From Burkholderia aenigmatica (GTDB taxonomy: Bacteria; Pseudomonadota; Gammaproteobacteria; Burkholderiales; Burkholderiaceae), in assembly GCF_902499175.1 (NCBI RefSeq), contig NZ_CABVQC010000004.1:62001-126000 (forward strand): a stretch of 64,000 bases of DNA. The letters run 5' to 3'. A program made the position numbers and the translations under genes. Below, piece by piece: positions 27,357-35,991 of this stretch; position 1 is the first letter of the stretch; every line of letters begins with the position of its first letter. The notes under the pieces are model-generated. The model was given only the letters and a program-made list of their open reading frames with translations. It was not told where the DNA came from and searched no databases.

Positions 27357-28139
27357 CTAATCAAGTAGGCCGTAATTGGAGGCAATGACGGCGGCTGCTA
27401 TCCTGCTATTCACGTTCAGGACCTTCATTGCTTCAGTGATATGATATTCGACGGTATGGCGGGATATTTCGAGAATCATGCAAATATCCGTCGATGTTTT
27501 TCCTTGTGCGACCCATGAAAGGCATTGGCGCTGGCGCGGGGAAAGTTGAACGAACGCCTTCGGATGGGGAGGAGCGAACCGATCCAGCTCCAAACGAAAT
27601 AGATTGCTGATTACGCTCGCGAGCTGCCGACTCGTCCCTGTATTGATACTGGATGACGGCCCTGACAGATTGATGAGCAAAACACTGCCCCCGATCTCAC
27701 GAATTGGAATGCTCAGCCCGTTTTTGAGTCCGGCGTCGCATGCTTCCACGAGCACATGTCGCTCAGCATGGTTCAAATCGGTAATATCGCCCCAGCGATA
27801 AGGTCCTGAGGAAGTAAAAGCCGCTCGATGTACGGGATCAACGGGGCCATAGTTGTGCTGTAGATAGTGCTGCACCCAGTTATTGGGATAATGTGAGCAG
27901 ATTGCCTCCATGGACATGCTAGGTCTAGAGCGAATGCAAGTCAGGGAGATCCGTGTGACGGCGTAACATGGAAAACCCAATGGAAGCACCGCATTGCCAA
28001 GTAAGTCGGAAAGCGAAGAAATATCCTTTGCATCGGTAAAGAGAGACAGGATTGGCGCCATTCGGGTGGCTAATGTGACATTCCATGGTGGTGGCTTGGA
28101 CGCCTTTTTGCTTGTGCGATGCCGAAATCGAGTTCTCAT
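27357..28139 (-). CDS. LuxR-family quorum-sensing transcription factor
   Basis: A 260-residue regulator. The autoinducer-binding domain has the diagnostic NNWVQHYLQHNYGPVDPV segment with Trp, Tyr and Asp-Pro, followed by the Trp of GPYRWGD and the Gly of GLSIPI. The C-terminal HTH (GKTSTDICMILEISRHTVEYHITEAMKVL) is typical. The residue that aligns with the nearly invariant Glu of the HTH start (E178 in TraR) is Gln here, in LSPRQRQCL. The first 25 residues are basic and extend beyond the usual start. It precedes luxI on the same strand and the biosynthetic operon ends 341 bp upstream of it, so it is the likely local activator or repressor. Confidence 0.92.
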   Translation of the reverse strand: MRTRFRHRTSKKASKPPPWNVTLATRMAPILSLFTDAKDISSLSDLLGNAVLPLGFPCYAVTRISLTCIRSRPSMSMEAICSHYPNNWVQHYLQHNYGPVDPVHRAAFTSSGPYRWGDITDLNHAERHVLVEACDAGLKNGLSIPIREIGGSVLLINLSGPSSSINTGTSRQLASVISNLFRLELDRFAPPHPKAFVQLSPRQRQCLSWVAQGKTSTDICMILEISRHTVEYHITEAMKVLNVNSRIAAAVIASNYGLLD

Positions 28140-28480
28140 GACTTCTACCTCACTTTTTGCCTAGTGGAATTCAAGGGAAATGCTGGAGCAGGGCGCCAGC
28201 ACTGTGGCAGCGACTCCGGCAAACGGTATGGTAGTGGGGTGCTGAATACCCGCGCAACTGCTAAGCGATGGCCGACGTCGGAGGTTACGTCGAGATGGAC
28301 GGTGGGTGCGTAGCTAGTGTGGAGTCTAATGGTTGGAATCGGAACGTCATCCAATAGATTGTAATAATTTAATACGCGATATTTTTTGAAAGTCACCACC
28401 CAGAACGGGAGCGATATTGCGACGTATTTAGCGATCGCGTGCCGCGCCATCAGCGAAATTTCCTGAATTCAACGATCCTG
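28140..28480. other. Intergenic region between the biosynthetic operon and luxR
   Basis: The region contains the luxR promoter. A 101-codon minus-strand ORF spans most of it (28145-28450) but has no family resemblance and an unusual composition. No CTG-N10-CAG lux box was found. Confidence 0.4.
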
Positions 28481-29407
28481 TTAGCGAACGAATAGCGCCG
28501 CTGCGGTAAATCCTCCAACTCCGCGGGCGCATAGCAGGAAAGGCTTACCGGGAACCAGATCATCGCAGTCGGCGAGATTGATGAATGGATCGCTGACCGT
28601 CACATGTGCGACGCGAGCAAAGTTGTCAGTAAACAGGCAGCGTGCAGGAAGACCGAGCGATGCAGTAGTTCGGCGCCAGGTTGGCAGATCAAGATGGGAA
28701 GGCAAGATGCGCTGAATCTCGGCTAGGGGCACATTCGCGTCAGCGCTTGTTTGCGTCGCGAGTCGACGCGCCGCAAAGAAGTACTGAGCCGCGAAACGCG
28801 ATTCATCTTCTTCCAGTGTGCCTCGCCAACCTTCTCCACTCGCGTGAAAGGCCAGCGCGACCAATCGATTGATCGAGGTATCGCGCTCGACGAGCACAGC
28901 ACATGCGCCGTCGCTGAGCAATCCGGCCCCGGCTATTGACCGGTCGCTTGCGAGGGGCATGACGTCTGCGCCGACCAGCAGACCGCGGTTGATGGCGGGA
29001 CGGGCGGTAAACATCGCGCGCATGATCCGTAGCGCGCCCAGTGATGAGGCGCAATGCTGCTGTGCAAACGAGAATGCCTCCGCCTGCTCGAAACCAAAGT
29101 GTTCGCATAGCAGGCGTGGCAGGGATAGCGGCGGAGGGGCGACGCTGCCCTGAAGCGTATGAACGTAGACGAGAAAGTCGATCGTGTCGGGCCCAAGCTG
29201 GGTCGCACGAACGAGCGATTGGATGGCGTTCGCGGCGAGTGAAAGCGCAGTCTGTCCCCGAGCGTCATAGAACAAGCGCACCCCCGCTTTTTCGAGGCGT
29301 TTGACGGTCTCGGCGGACTGCTTCGTTCGTTGGGCCCAGCTGCGGACATCCTCGGCCGGCTCAGGCAGATAGTAAGCGGTATGGACGATCCCGATAGAAG
29401 CGCTCAT
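28481..29407 (-). CDS. FabH-like (KAS III) condensing enzyme with catalytic Cys, PqsC-like; pair 1
   Basis: A 308-residue thiolase-fold protein. The nucleophile is C119 in SFAQQHCASSLGALRIM, the position of the FabH cysteine, and the active-site His is likely H238 in ILPSHLDLPTW. The FabH Asn motif is replaced by FTDNFARVAHVTVSDPFIN. The 'QHC' context and loss of the classical GNTSA asparagine loop resemble PqsC-type enzymes that transfer acyl groups to a small nucleophile as part of a heterodimer. The start at 29407 overlaps the stop of the preceding gene by four bases (ATGA), so translation is coupled with its Cys-less partner. It is the last gene of the operon. Confidence 0.8.
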   Translation of the reverse strand: MSASIGIVHTAYYLPEPAEDVRSWAQRTKQSAETVKRLEKAGVRLFYDARGQTALSLAANAIQSLVRATQLGPDTIDFLVYVHTLQGSVAPPPLSLPRLLCEHFGFEQAEAFSFAQQHCASSLGALRIMRAMFTARPAINRGLLVGADVMPLASDRSIAGAGLLSDGACAVLVERDTSINRLVALAFHASGEGWRGTLEEDESRFAAQYFFAARRLATQTSADANVPLAEIQRILPSHLDLPTWRRTTASLGLPARCLFTDNFARVAHVTVSDPFINLADCDDLVPGKPFLLCARGVGGFTAAALFVR

Positions 29408-30444
29408 GACGGATTGAGATATAAGAGCGGCCTGCCATGCGATTCGAACAGTGCGCAACCGACGAAGCCGCCCAGGCCGATGCCCCACGTCAGGATTCGA
29501 TCGCAAACTGACAGATCGTGAGATTCGAGTGCATCCGCGAGCTGCACGATAGGTTCGGCCGCGCCTAGATGGGCGCGGCGGCGGTCGGAAAATTCAATGA
29601 CACGGCGACTGAGATGTCGGCAAATAGCTTCATCAAGTTTCGGATCTATTCCTGCTCCTACGACGGTGCCAATGTCGTTCGGTTGAAGCTCGTGCCGGCG
29701 CAGTATCGCGTCGATCGTCGATCGCAGCGCCGGAACCCAATCTGTGCGGATATCCAGGCTTGAGTGCGGGGCGGGTGTCGCGAACCGGTGGAGGCGGCTG
29801 GCGCGTGCGTCGATCACCACCAGTCCGCAAGACGCGGGTCTGGAACGTTCCACCAGGATGGCACCGGCTGCGTCTCCCTGCACGAATCCCTGATCCGTCC
29901 ATCGCGAGAACGGCGGACACCACTTTTCTGCAGCGACGATCAAGAGGGTGTGGATTTCGGGCTCCGCAATCAGCAGATCACTCGCCAGCTGGAGCGCCGT
30001 GAACGTGGAGGCCCCCTGCAGTTGGGAGATGGAGAACGGGAAGCAGGGCGTTCCGATTACTGCACGCAAGCGTCCAGCGGTCGTTGTGGACACATGCTCG
30101 TTGAGGCTACTGTGACAGAACATTGCAATATCGATCGGCGCTGCATTGGCTGGCCGCGCAGCACATATTGTCTGCGCCACTTTCGCGGCGAGCCCGGATA
30201 GATCGGTATTGCGCTCAACAGGCACACAACGAAATTCGTCCGGCGCTGCGCTGACTGCAGCACTTCTGGTTGCAGCCGCTTTCTTTGCGGGGTGGGGGGC
30301 GTAATCCGCTTGCCACGACGCGACCCACGCGTGCCAACCGGACCGTATCGGAGCACCGAGCGTCGGCTCGATTCCGCACTTACGATGTACAGCGACTGTG
30401 CGCGGCACATAGCTGGCAAGTGCCGTGATCACGGGTGTATTCAT
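29404..30444 (-). CDS. FabH-like protein lacking the catalytic Cys, PqsB-like; pair 1
   Basis: A 346-residue relative of KAS III. The segment aligning with the nucleophile region reads FSISQLQGASTFTALQLA, with Gly at the Cys position (about G144). The His and Asn loops are also not recognisable. The fold signature is kept, for instance LLIVAAEKW, QGDAAGAILVER and the C-terminal GIGLGGFVGCALFE. A dead subunit next to an active one (28481-29407), joined by an ATGA overlap, suggests an obligate heterodimer like PqsB/PqsC. In PqsBC the Cys-less subunit is needed for structure and the substrate channel. The role here is inferred from that precedent. Confidence 0.75.
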   Translation of the reverse strand: MNTPVITALASYVPRTVAVHRKCGIEPTLGAPIRSGWHAWVASWQADYAPHPAKKAAATRSAAVSAAPDEFRCVPVERNTDLSGLAAKVAQTICAARPANAAPIDIAMFCHSSLNEHVSTTTAGRLRAVIGTPCFPFSISQLQGASTFTALQLASDLLIAEPEIHTLLIVAAEKWCPPFSRWTDQGFVQGDAAGAILVERSRPASCGLVVIDARASRLHRFATPAPHSSLDIRTDWVPALRSTIDAILRRHELQPNDIGTVVGAGIDPKLDEAICRHLSRRVIEFSDRRRAHLGAAEPIVQLADALESHDLSVCDRILTWGIGLGGFVGCALFESHGRPLLYLNPS

Positions 30445-31034
30445 GGTGCGCGTGGTAGCGCGAGGTCCTCGGGCAGTAGGTCGTAAAGGAGCCGCCCGAC
30501 GCGCGTGTCATCGACGAGATGGCAGTCTCGTTGCAGTCCGATCAGGCGAAAACCCAAGCGCGCGAGCAGACGTTGCGACGGAACATTGCAGTCGACAGCC
30601 CATGCGGTGATGCACCGCAACCGATCACGGACGAACGCTTCATGAAGTAGGTGTGTAGCAGCGTTATAAGCCATATTGACGCAGATTGGCCGCAACCGGT
30701 CGCGAAGGATCCAGAATGAGCCCGTCGCAAAGCGATGCGTGACATCACTGACGGCGACTACACCGCTCGGGACGGTATAGCCAGCCGAACCGAACACGCG
30801 TATTCGATGCTGTCTGCTATGGACCATCGCTTGGACTGCCAATGCGGGCAGGGCTTGGCGGCCGAGCCCGAAGTCGAACCACCGACTGATGGTCGGCTGC
30901 GCGAACCACGCGACGATGTCGTCGATGTCATTCGGCCCTGGTTCGCGTAACCAGCACGTGGAGGACGTTACATGCGTTGCAGCATTGTCCACCGAGGGCT
31001 GAAGCGTGCCGTCCGTAGGGGCGCAACCACTCAT
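30441..31034 (-). CDS. GNAT-family N-acetyltransferase (RimJ/RimL-like)
   Basis: A 197-residue protein with the GNAT fold. The N-terminal CWLREPGPNDIDDIVAWF is the usual opening of the Acetyltransf_3 type, and the C-terminal half has NMAYNAATHLLHEAFV (pyrophosphate-loop region) and the NVPSQRLLARLGFRLIG motif that is typical of RimL-like enzymes. It could acylate an amino group of the pathway product or of a protein. It overlaps both neighbours by four bases, so it belongs to the operon and is likely a tailoring enzyme. The acyl donor and acceptor are unknown. Confidence 0.8.
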   Translation of the reverse strand: MSGCAPTDGTLQPSVDNAATHVTSSTCWLREPGPNDIDDIVAWFAQPTISRWFDFGLGRQALPALAVQAMVHSRQHRIRVFGSAGYTVPSGVVAVSDVTHRFATGSFWILRDRLRPICVNMAYNAATHLLHEAFVRDRLRCITAWAVDCNVPSQRLLARLGFRLIGLQRDCHLVDDTRVGRLLYDLLPEDLALPRAP

Positions 31035-32140
31035 CCGTCGACCTCCTCATTCGCGACCCGTGGCTCCGCGAGCCAGCCGAGTGCTGTGTCGATGCGCTGC
31101 AGCAGGAAGGCAAACCAGTGGCCCGTCTGGAAGCGGGCTGCCGGCGGGAGGCCTTCAACATAACCGTGACCGCCGCAAAGCTGCACGAATTCACGACTGA
31201 CGTTGACCGACTCGGCCGCGACGTGTCGCAGTAACTGACGAATCAGCGAGACCGGCGCCGACGGGCGGGCCGCACTGACAGCTTGTAGAAAAAGATGGGT
31301 GCCATGGGCGGCGATCAGCATATCGGATAATCGCGCCGCGACGAGTTGATGGTTTGACAACGGCTTTCGGAACGCTTGCCGAGTCGCTGCGTAATCGAAC
31401 GCGAACCGGACGCTATGTTGCATGGCGCCCGTCAAGAGCGCAGCGAGATAGAAGCCGATTTCCGTCATGTACGTTTGCGCGGGAGGAACGCTATCGCTGT
31501 CGGCCCGCGTAATCACGGCGAGCGGCGTTTCGGCCGCGGCCTCGTCAGAATGCAATTGCTCCAATACAAGGGCGCCGAGCGTGGCGATGCCTGTCGATCT
31601 CGAAGATCGCCGATCACGTGGGCGCTCGGTGAGGAGGAGGCGCCGCTTGTCATCTAACCGCATGGTGAGGGTCACCGCGCCGCCCAGTGGACCAAGTTGC
31701 CATATTGTTGAGTTTTCGATGCCCGGCACGGACAACGCGATCGCTGTTGTGCCGTCGAAATACGCCTGAACAGGCCGAGCCAGAACCGAACCGAGCGCAT
31801 TGTGCATCCGGAGCACCATGAGCGCGGGTGCTGTCAGCGTCAACTCCAACGCACGCTCAAGCGGTCCGGCGGCGAGCGCTTCGACAACAAGTGCCAGGCC
31901 GTGACGGTCGATTCCTAGGCCGCCGTGTTCCTCGGGTAGGACCATTGCTCCAAGATCAAGTGTTGCGGCAGCGAGTCTGACGGTTTCTTGCCACGCTGCT
32001 ACGCTGGGTGAACCGGCAAGCAAGGGCTCCAGTCGGTCGCGCGCGAAGTGTTGACTCGCCATATAGAGATTGAGTTGATCATCGGTCAGTGCCCGCGGCG
32101 CCGGAGCTGGCCCTGGCGGGAAGGAATCAGGGGAGAACAT
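31031..32140 (-). CDS. Acyl-CoA dehydrogenase-like flavoprotein, lacking the usual catalytic Glu
   Basis: A 369-residue member of the acyl-CoA dehydrogenase superfamily. Recognisable parts are VLPEEHGGLGIDRHGLALV, the domain-3 start TEIGFYLAALLTGAMQHSVRFAFDYAATRQAFRKPLSNHQ and REFVQLCGGHGYVEGLPPAARF. The C-terminal motif that normally supplies the base (EGTxxI) is replaced by AFLLQRID, and the FAD-contacting middle domain is short and divergent. It may be a partner subunit or a non-oxidising homologue. ATG at 32140 is preferred because GGAGG is six bases upstream; a frame extending to 32452 overlaps the decarboxylase gene. It is 28 bp after that gene. Confidence 0.78.
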   Translation of the reverse strand: MFSPDSFPPGPAPAPRALTDDQLNLYMASQHFARDRLEPLLAGSPSVAAWQETVRLAAATLDLGAMVLPEEHGGLGIDRHGLALVVEALAAGPLERALELTLTAPALMVLRMHNALGSVLARPVQAYFDGTTAIALSVPGIENSTIWQLGPLGGAVTLTMRLDDKRRLLLTERPRDRRSSRSTGIATLGALVLEQLHSDEAAAETPLAVITRADSDSVPPAQTYMTEIGFYLAALLTGAMQHSVRFAFDYAATRQAFRKPLSNHQLVAARLSDMLIAAHGTHLFLQAVSAARPSAPVSLIRQLLRHVAAESVNVSREFVQLCGGHGYVEGLPPAARFQTGHWFAFLLQRIDTALGWLAEPRVANEEVDG

Positions 32141-32168
32141 CACAATCCTCCACAAAGAACGAGGGTGG

Positions 32169-33377
32169 TCAGACGAGCATCTCGATCGCATCAGGGTGGC
32201 CGAGAAAGTCCCTCGGGCTGGCCGAGCGTCCATACGCACCCGACTGAAATACGACCACAAAGTCCCCAATGCGAGCCTCGGGAAGCAGCACGTCGTCGGC
32301 GATCCGGTCGAGCGGCGTGCACAGGCATCCGACGATGTGGCAACGCTCCGTCGGGGCTTGTGTCTGGCGATTCCCAATGGCGACCGGAAAATTGCGACGC
32401 AGGATCTGACCGAAGTTTCCGGATGCGGCCAGGTGGTGGTGCAGGCCGCCATCGGTGATCAGGAACGTTCGGTCTCGGGATACCTTGCGATCGATGATGC
32501 GGCACACATAGATGCCGGCTTCCCCGACCAAATATCGTCCAAATTCCAGGACCGTGCGCGTGTCCGGAAAGCTGCCGCGGAACACGCCGAGCCAATCGTG
32601 CATGGCCTCGGTGACTGCAGCGAGGTCGAGTGGCGTTTCTCCCGCGAAATAGGGGATGCCGAAACCGCCTCCGAAGTTCACGTATTGCGGAGCGAGCGAC
32701 AGGCCAGCGGCTAGTCTCACGACGAGATCCGAGCTTTTCCGTTGAGCCTCGATGACGGTCGGGGCGTGCAGACACTGGGATCCCCAAAAAATGTGAAAAC
32801 CGGCCAACGTCACTTCTCTAGCATCGAGCTCCCGTAGTAACTCGGGCACCTGCTCCGCGTCGAGCCCAAAAGGGGTGGCCCCGCCACCCATACGCATGCC
32901 GCTGTGATCGACGTGAAAGTCCGGGTTGACTCGAATGGCGACCTTCGGCTGCACACCGAGCTCCCAGCCGAGTGCTGTCACGAGGTGCAGCTGGGTGCTC
33001 GATTCGAGGTGAATGTTGACACCGCTTGCGACGGCGCGACGCAAGTCGTCCCGGCTTTTGCCTGGGCCGGCAAAGCCGATCAGTTCTGCGGGCATGCCCG
33101 CGTTTAGCGCAAGCGCCATCTCGTTGGCCGATGCCACGTCGAACCCGTCCATCTGTGGCGCAAGGTGATGGACGACCGCGGGCATTGGGTTGGCCTTGAT
33201 CGAGTAATGTAGGTCGATACCGGCTGGCAGCGTATCGCGCAGCGTGCATACACGCGCGTCGAGCATTGCGCGATCATAGGCGAAGAACGGTGTGCGCCCT
33301 GCGCGATCGGCCAGGCGATTGATCTCGACGCCGCCGACGGTGAGGATGCCTTCGCGCTCGCCAAACAGTCCGTTCAT
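32169..33377 (-). CDS. PLP-dependent decarboxylase, LysA/BtrK-like
   Basis: A 402-residue fold-type III decarboxylase. The PLP lysine is K61 in DLHYSIKANPMPAV, the phosphate-binding glycines are in YVNFGGGFGIPY, and the C-terminal Cys of the other subunit is in GCLCTPLDRIADD. The family includes diaminopimelate and ornithine decarboxylases, but members that sit beside an AMP ligase and an ACP (BtrK of butirosin, and the exosortase-A-associated type) act on, or are thought to act on, carrier-bound amino acids. The neighbouring ligase and ACP put this gene in that group. It overlaps the ligase stop by four bases. Confidence 0.85.
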   Translation of the reverse strand: MNGLFGEREGILTVGGVEINRLADRAGRTPFFAYDRAMLDARVCTLRDTLPAGIDLHYSIKANPMPAVVHHLAPQMDGFDVASANEMALALNAGMPAELIGFAGPGKSRDDLRRAVASGVNIHLESSTQLHLVTALGWELGVQPKVAIRVNPDFHVDHSGMRMGGGATPFGLDAEQVPELLRELDAREVTLAGFHIFWGSQCLHAPTVIEAQRKSSDLVVRLAAGLSLAPQYVNFGGGFGIPYFAGETPLDLAAVTEAMHDWLGVFRGSFPDTRTVLEFGRYLVGEAGIYVCRIIDRKVSRDRTFLITDGGLHHHLAASGNFGQILRRNFPVAIGNRQTQAPTERCHIVGCLCTPLDRIADDVLLPEARIGDFVVVFQSGAYGRSASPRDFLGHPDAIEMLV

Positions 33378-34993
33378 GATTGCCTCGCTTCGGCGGCGGC
33401 GTCCGGATTGGAGAAGGCGGCGCGCAATGCGGCTCGATCGAATTTCCCGTTAGGGTTGCGCGGAACTGTCTCGCGAACCACGATGCGATGCGGCACCATG
33501 TAGCGCGGCAGATGCTCCACACACCAAGCCTGAAGTGTTTGAACATCGAAGCCCGTGGCGGTCGGCACGACCAACAGGACGATCGCTTCGCCAAGTTCAT
33601 CATTGGGGATGCCGAAGGCAACCGCTTCCGTGACAAGACCACTGTCGTGAACGATTTCTTCGATCTCTTCCGGGCTGATGCGATAACCGGAGCTCTTGAT
33701 TTGGGCGTCGTTGCGCGCGACGAAGTACAGGAATCCTTCTGCATCTCGTCGTACCAGATCACCTGACCAGACAGCACGATCTCGCGGCGCGCCACCGGGT
33801 TTCAGCTCGGGCGAAGGTCGATAGCGCTGGGCTGTGCGCGTCGCGTCATTCCAATAACCGAGCGTGACGCAGGCTCCGACATGGACGAGTTCTCCGGTTT
33901 CGTCCGGTCCACAAGGCGAGCCATCATCGCGAACGACCAGAATTCGGGCGTTAGGTACGGCTTTCCCGATGGAGTCGGGGCGACGATCGACCTCTGAGGG
34001 GTCGAGAAACGTGGAGCGAAATGCCTCGGTCAGGCCATACATTAGATAGGGTTTGGCATGCGGAAACAATGCTCGGAGTTGCTGCAATACGGGTGCCGGC
34101 AGCTTGCCGCCGGTGTTCGCAAAGTAGCGCAGCTTCCGGCGTGCCGTTTCGGGCCAAGCCGCACGGGCCAGTTGCATCCATAAGGGCGGCACACCCGTGA
34201 TTGCTGTAATACGTTCGCTCGCGCACGCATCAATGACGTCTTGCGGTGCAAGATAGTTGATGAGCACGGCCGTGGCCCCCACGGCCCAGGTGGATGTGAG
34301 CTGACTCAGGCCAGCATCGAAACTGAGCGGCAGGGCCGCGAGGATTCGATCGGATGAGGCGTGGTTCAGATAATGGGCAACGCTCCAGGCACCCTCGAGC
34401 AGGTTGCGGTGGCTTAGCATGACGCCTTTTGGCAGTCCGGTCGAGCCTGAGGTGTACAGGATGGCGGCCAGATCCGTGTCGACATTGGCCGACGCCGGTG
34501 ATTGTGGTGGATTTTCACTATCGCGTTCCGTGCGATTTCCGCTTGCGGACTCGGGCCAGCTTTGAACGTGCGTTGTTGTTCGGAGATGTCGGCTTGCGGA
34601 GCCGGCATCGTCCACGATGATTGTGTTGGAAACGCCGGTAAGACCATGTTCGTCAAGGACCCGCGCGCGCAGCGCGCTGGTAATCAGGCAATCGGCACCG
34701 GAATCGAGCAGGATGTGAGCGACCTGCTGAGGTTTGAGGAGCGGATTGATCGGAACGAACACGCATTGCGCGGCAGCTGCGCCAAGCATCGACACGACGG
34801 TTTCGACACGTTTGTCCAGATAGATCGCAATGCGCGCGCCGGCCGTGAATCCAAGCGCGTAGAGCGCATTGCCCATGCCTCGCGCGCGGTGAACCAGGTC
34901 CTGATAGGTTACTCGGGCGGAACCGCAGACGAGAGCTTCCGCGTCAGGTGTGCGGTTTGCAGCGGTGTGCATGAGGTCGAGGACGTTTCTCAT
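33374..34993 (-). CDS. AMP-forming acyl/aminoacyl ligase (ANL superfamily)
   Basis: A 539-residue adenylating enzyme. The P-loop motif AAILYTSGSTGLPKGVMLSH lies near residue 185, LMYGLTEAF supplies the acid-recognition and ATP contact, DLVRRDAEGFLYFVAR is the hinge, and RNPNGKFDRAAL has the C-terminal catalytic Lys. It would activate a carboxylic or amino acid and load it onto the pathway's ACP (37009-37287). Its overall character is like the ligases found with LysA-like decarboxylases in exosortase-associated clusters and like prolyl-AMP ligases of pyrrole pathways. The substrate pocket cannot be read from sequence by eye. Confidence 0.85.
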   Translation of the reverse strand: MRNVLDLMHTAANRTPDAEALVCGSARVTYQDLVHRARGMGNALYALGFTAGARIAIYLDKRVETVVSMLGAAAAQCVFVPINPLLKPQQVAHILLDSGADCLITSALRARVLDEHGLTGVSNTIIVDDAGSASRHLRTTTHVQSWPESASGNRTERDSENPPQSPASANVDTDLAAILYTSGSTGLPKGVMLSHRNLLEGAWSVAHYLNHASSDRILAALPLSFDAGLSQLTSTWAVGATAVLINYLAPQDVIDACASERITAITGVPPLWMQLARAAWPETARRKLRYFANTGGKLPAPVLQQLRALFPHAKPYLMYGLTEAFRSTFLDPSEVDRRPDSIGKAVPNARILVVRDDGSPCGPDETGELVHVGACVTLGYWNDATRTAQRYRPSPELKPGGAPRDRAVWSGDLVRRDAEGFLYFVARNDAQIKSSGYRISPEEIEEIVHDSGLVTEAVAFGIPNDELGEAIVLLVVPTATGFDVQTLQAWCVEHLPRYMVPHRIVVRETVPRNPNGKFDRAALRAAFSNPDAAAEARQS

Positions 34994-35043
34994 GATGGTA
35001 TCCGGATCGAATGTCGAGCGTTGAAAGGAAATCGTTCAGGTGA

Positions 35044-35991
35044 TCAGTGGCGGACGACCATGGCACCGAAGCAGCCAGCGAGGCCACACGAGAACAGCAG
35101 CGACCAGCCGCCCGGTTCCCGGTTCGAACATGTCTGGAAGTTAATGAAGGGATCCGCGCCAAAGACGTGACCGATTGGCGCGAAGTTCGCCGTGAAAAGT
35201 CGCTCACGAGGAATGGAAAGCATTGTCATCAGCCTGAACCAGCCCGGAAGATTGGCGTGATGAGGCAGTACGTGCGTAATCTCGCGTGTCGTGATGCCTG
35301 CTTGTTGAATGGCGGCCCGCATGGTCGTGAATGCAGACCAGTAGTACCGGTCGTCGGGAATCGGCTGCAGATCCTCGTCGGTGCCGCGGAAGGATCGTCC
35401 ATCTGTGTACACGTGCAGGCCCGCAATGGCGTTTCGATGACCGTCTCGTTCTAGCAATAGCGCACAAGCACCGTCGCTATGGAGGGCAAGATCCTGGATT
35501 GCTCGCAGTCGGTCGCAGTGGGATCCGATCACATCGGCACAGACCACAATTGCGCGCCGGATGGAGGGCCGTCGCATGGCGAGCGCCTGCAACACACGGA
35601 TCGCGGCCATTGGCGAGACGCAGTGCTGCTGCGTGACTGAAAATGCCAGCGCACTGTTCAGATTCGTTTGGGACTGAATCTGTTGGGCGGTACTTGCTGG
35701 TGGCGCGATAACGCTGGTCTGAATCGTGTGCGTGTACACGAACGCATCGATCGATTCAGGTGCTATTCGGGTGTCGCGTAGCAGGGACGATATAGCGTCA
35801 ACGGCGAGCGTCACGGGCGATTCGCCAGCTGCGTCGTGGAACTGCGTTACGCCGTTTTCGATCAGTGCACGCGCTCGAATCGACGGCTGACCACAGCGCT
35901 GCGCCCAGCGATGTGCATCCACAGTTCGATCCGGCAGACTGAATGCGATGCCAGACAGTGCAAGCGAGCTAGCCTGTTGCGACGCAATCAT
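35044..35991 (-). CDS. FabH-like (KAS III) condensing enzyme with catalytic Cys, PqsC-like; pair 2
   Basis: A 315-residue thiolase-fold enzyme. The nucleophile is C124 in AFSVTQQHCVSPMAAIRVL, and the catalytic His is H244 or H245 in HVLPHHANLPGW, which keeps the HxAN spacing of FabH. The third loop reads FTANFAPIGHVFGADPFIN, the same pattern as the paralogue at 28481-29407, so the two are each other's close relatives. It overlaps its Cys-less partner (35988-37025) by four bases. By analogy with PqsC it transfers an acyl chain from a carrier or CoA to a second substrate, with or without decarboxylative condensation. Confidence 0.82.
   Translation of the reverse strand: MIASQQASSLALSGIAFSLPDRTVDAHRWAQRCGQPSIRARALIENGVTQFHDAAGESPVTLAVDAISSLLRDTRIAPESIDAFVYTHTIQTSVIAPPASTAQQIQSQTNLNSALAFSVTQQHCVSPMAAIRVLQALAMRRPSIRRAIVVCADVIGSHCDRLRAIQDLALHSDGACALLLERDGHRNAIAGLHVYTDGRSFRGTDEDLQPIPDDRYYWSAFTTMRAAIQQAGITTREITHVLPHHANLPGWFRLMTMLSIPRERLFTANFAPIGHVFGADPFINFQTCSNREPGGWSLLFSCGLAGCFGAMVVRH

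Noticed and set aside
28175-28200. CTG-N11-CAG dyad near 28180-28196 as a lux box for luxR
   Set aside because: The spacing is one base too long and the flanks do not fit; such a pattern arises easily by chance in GC-rich DNA.
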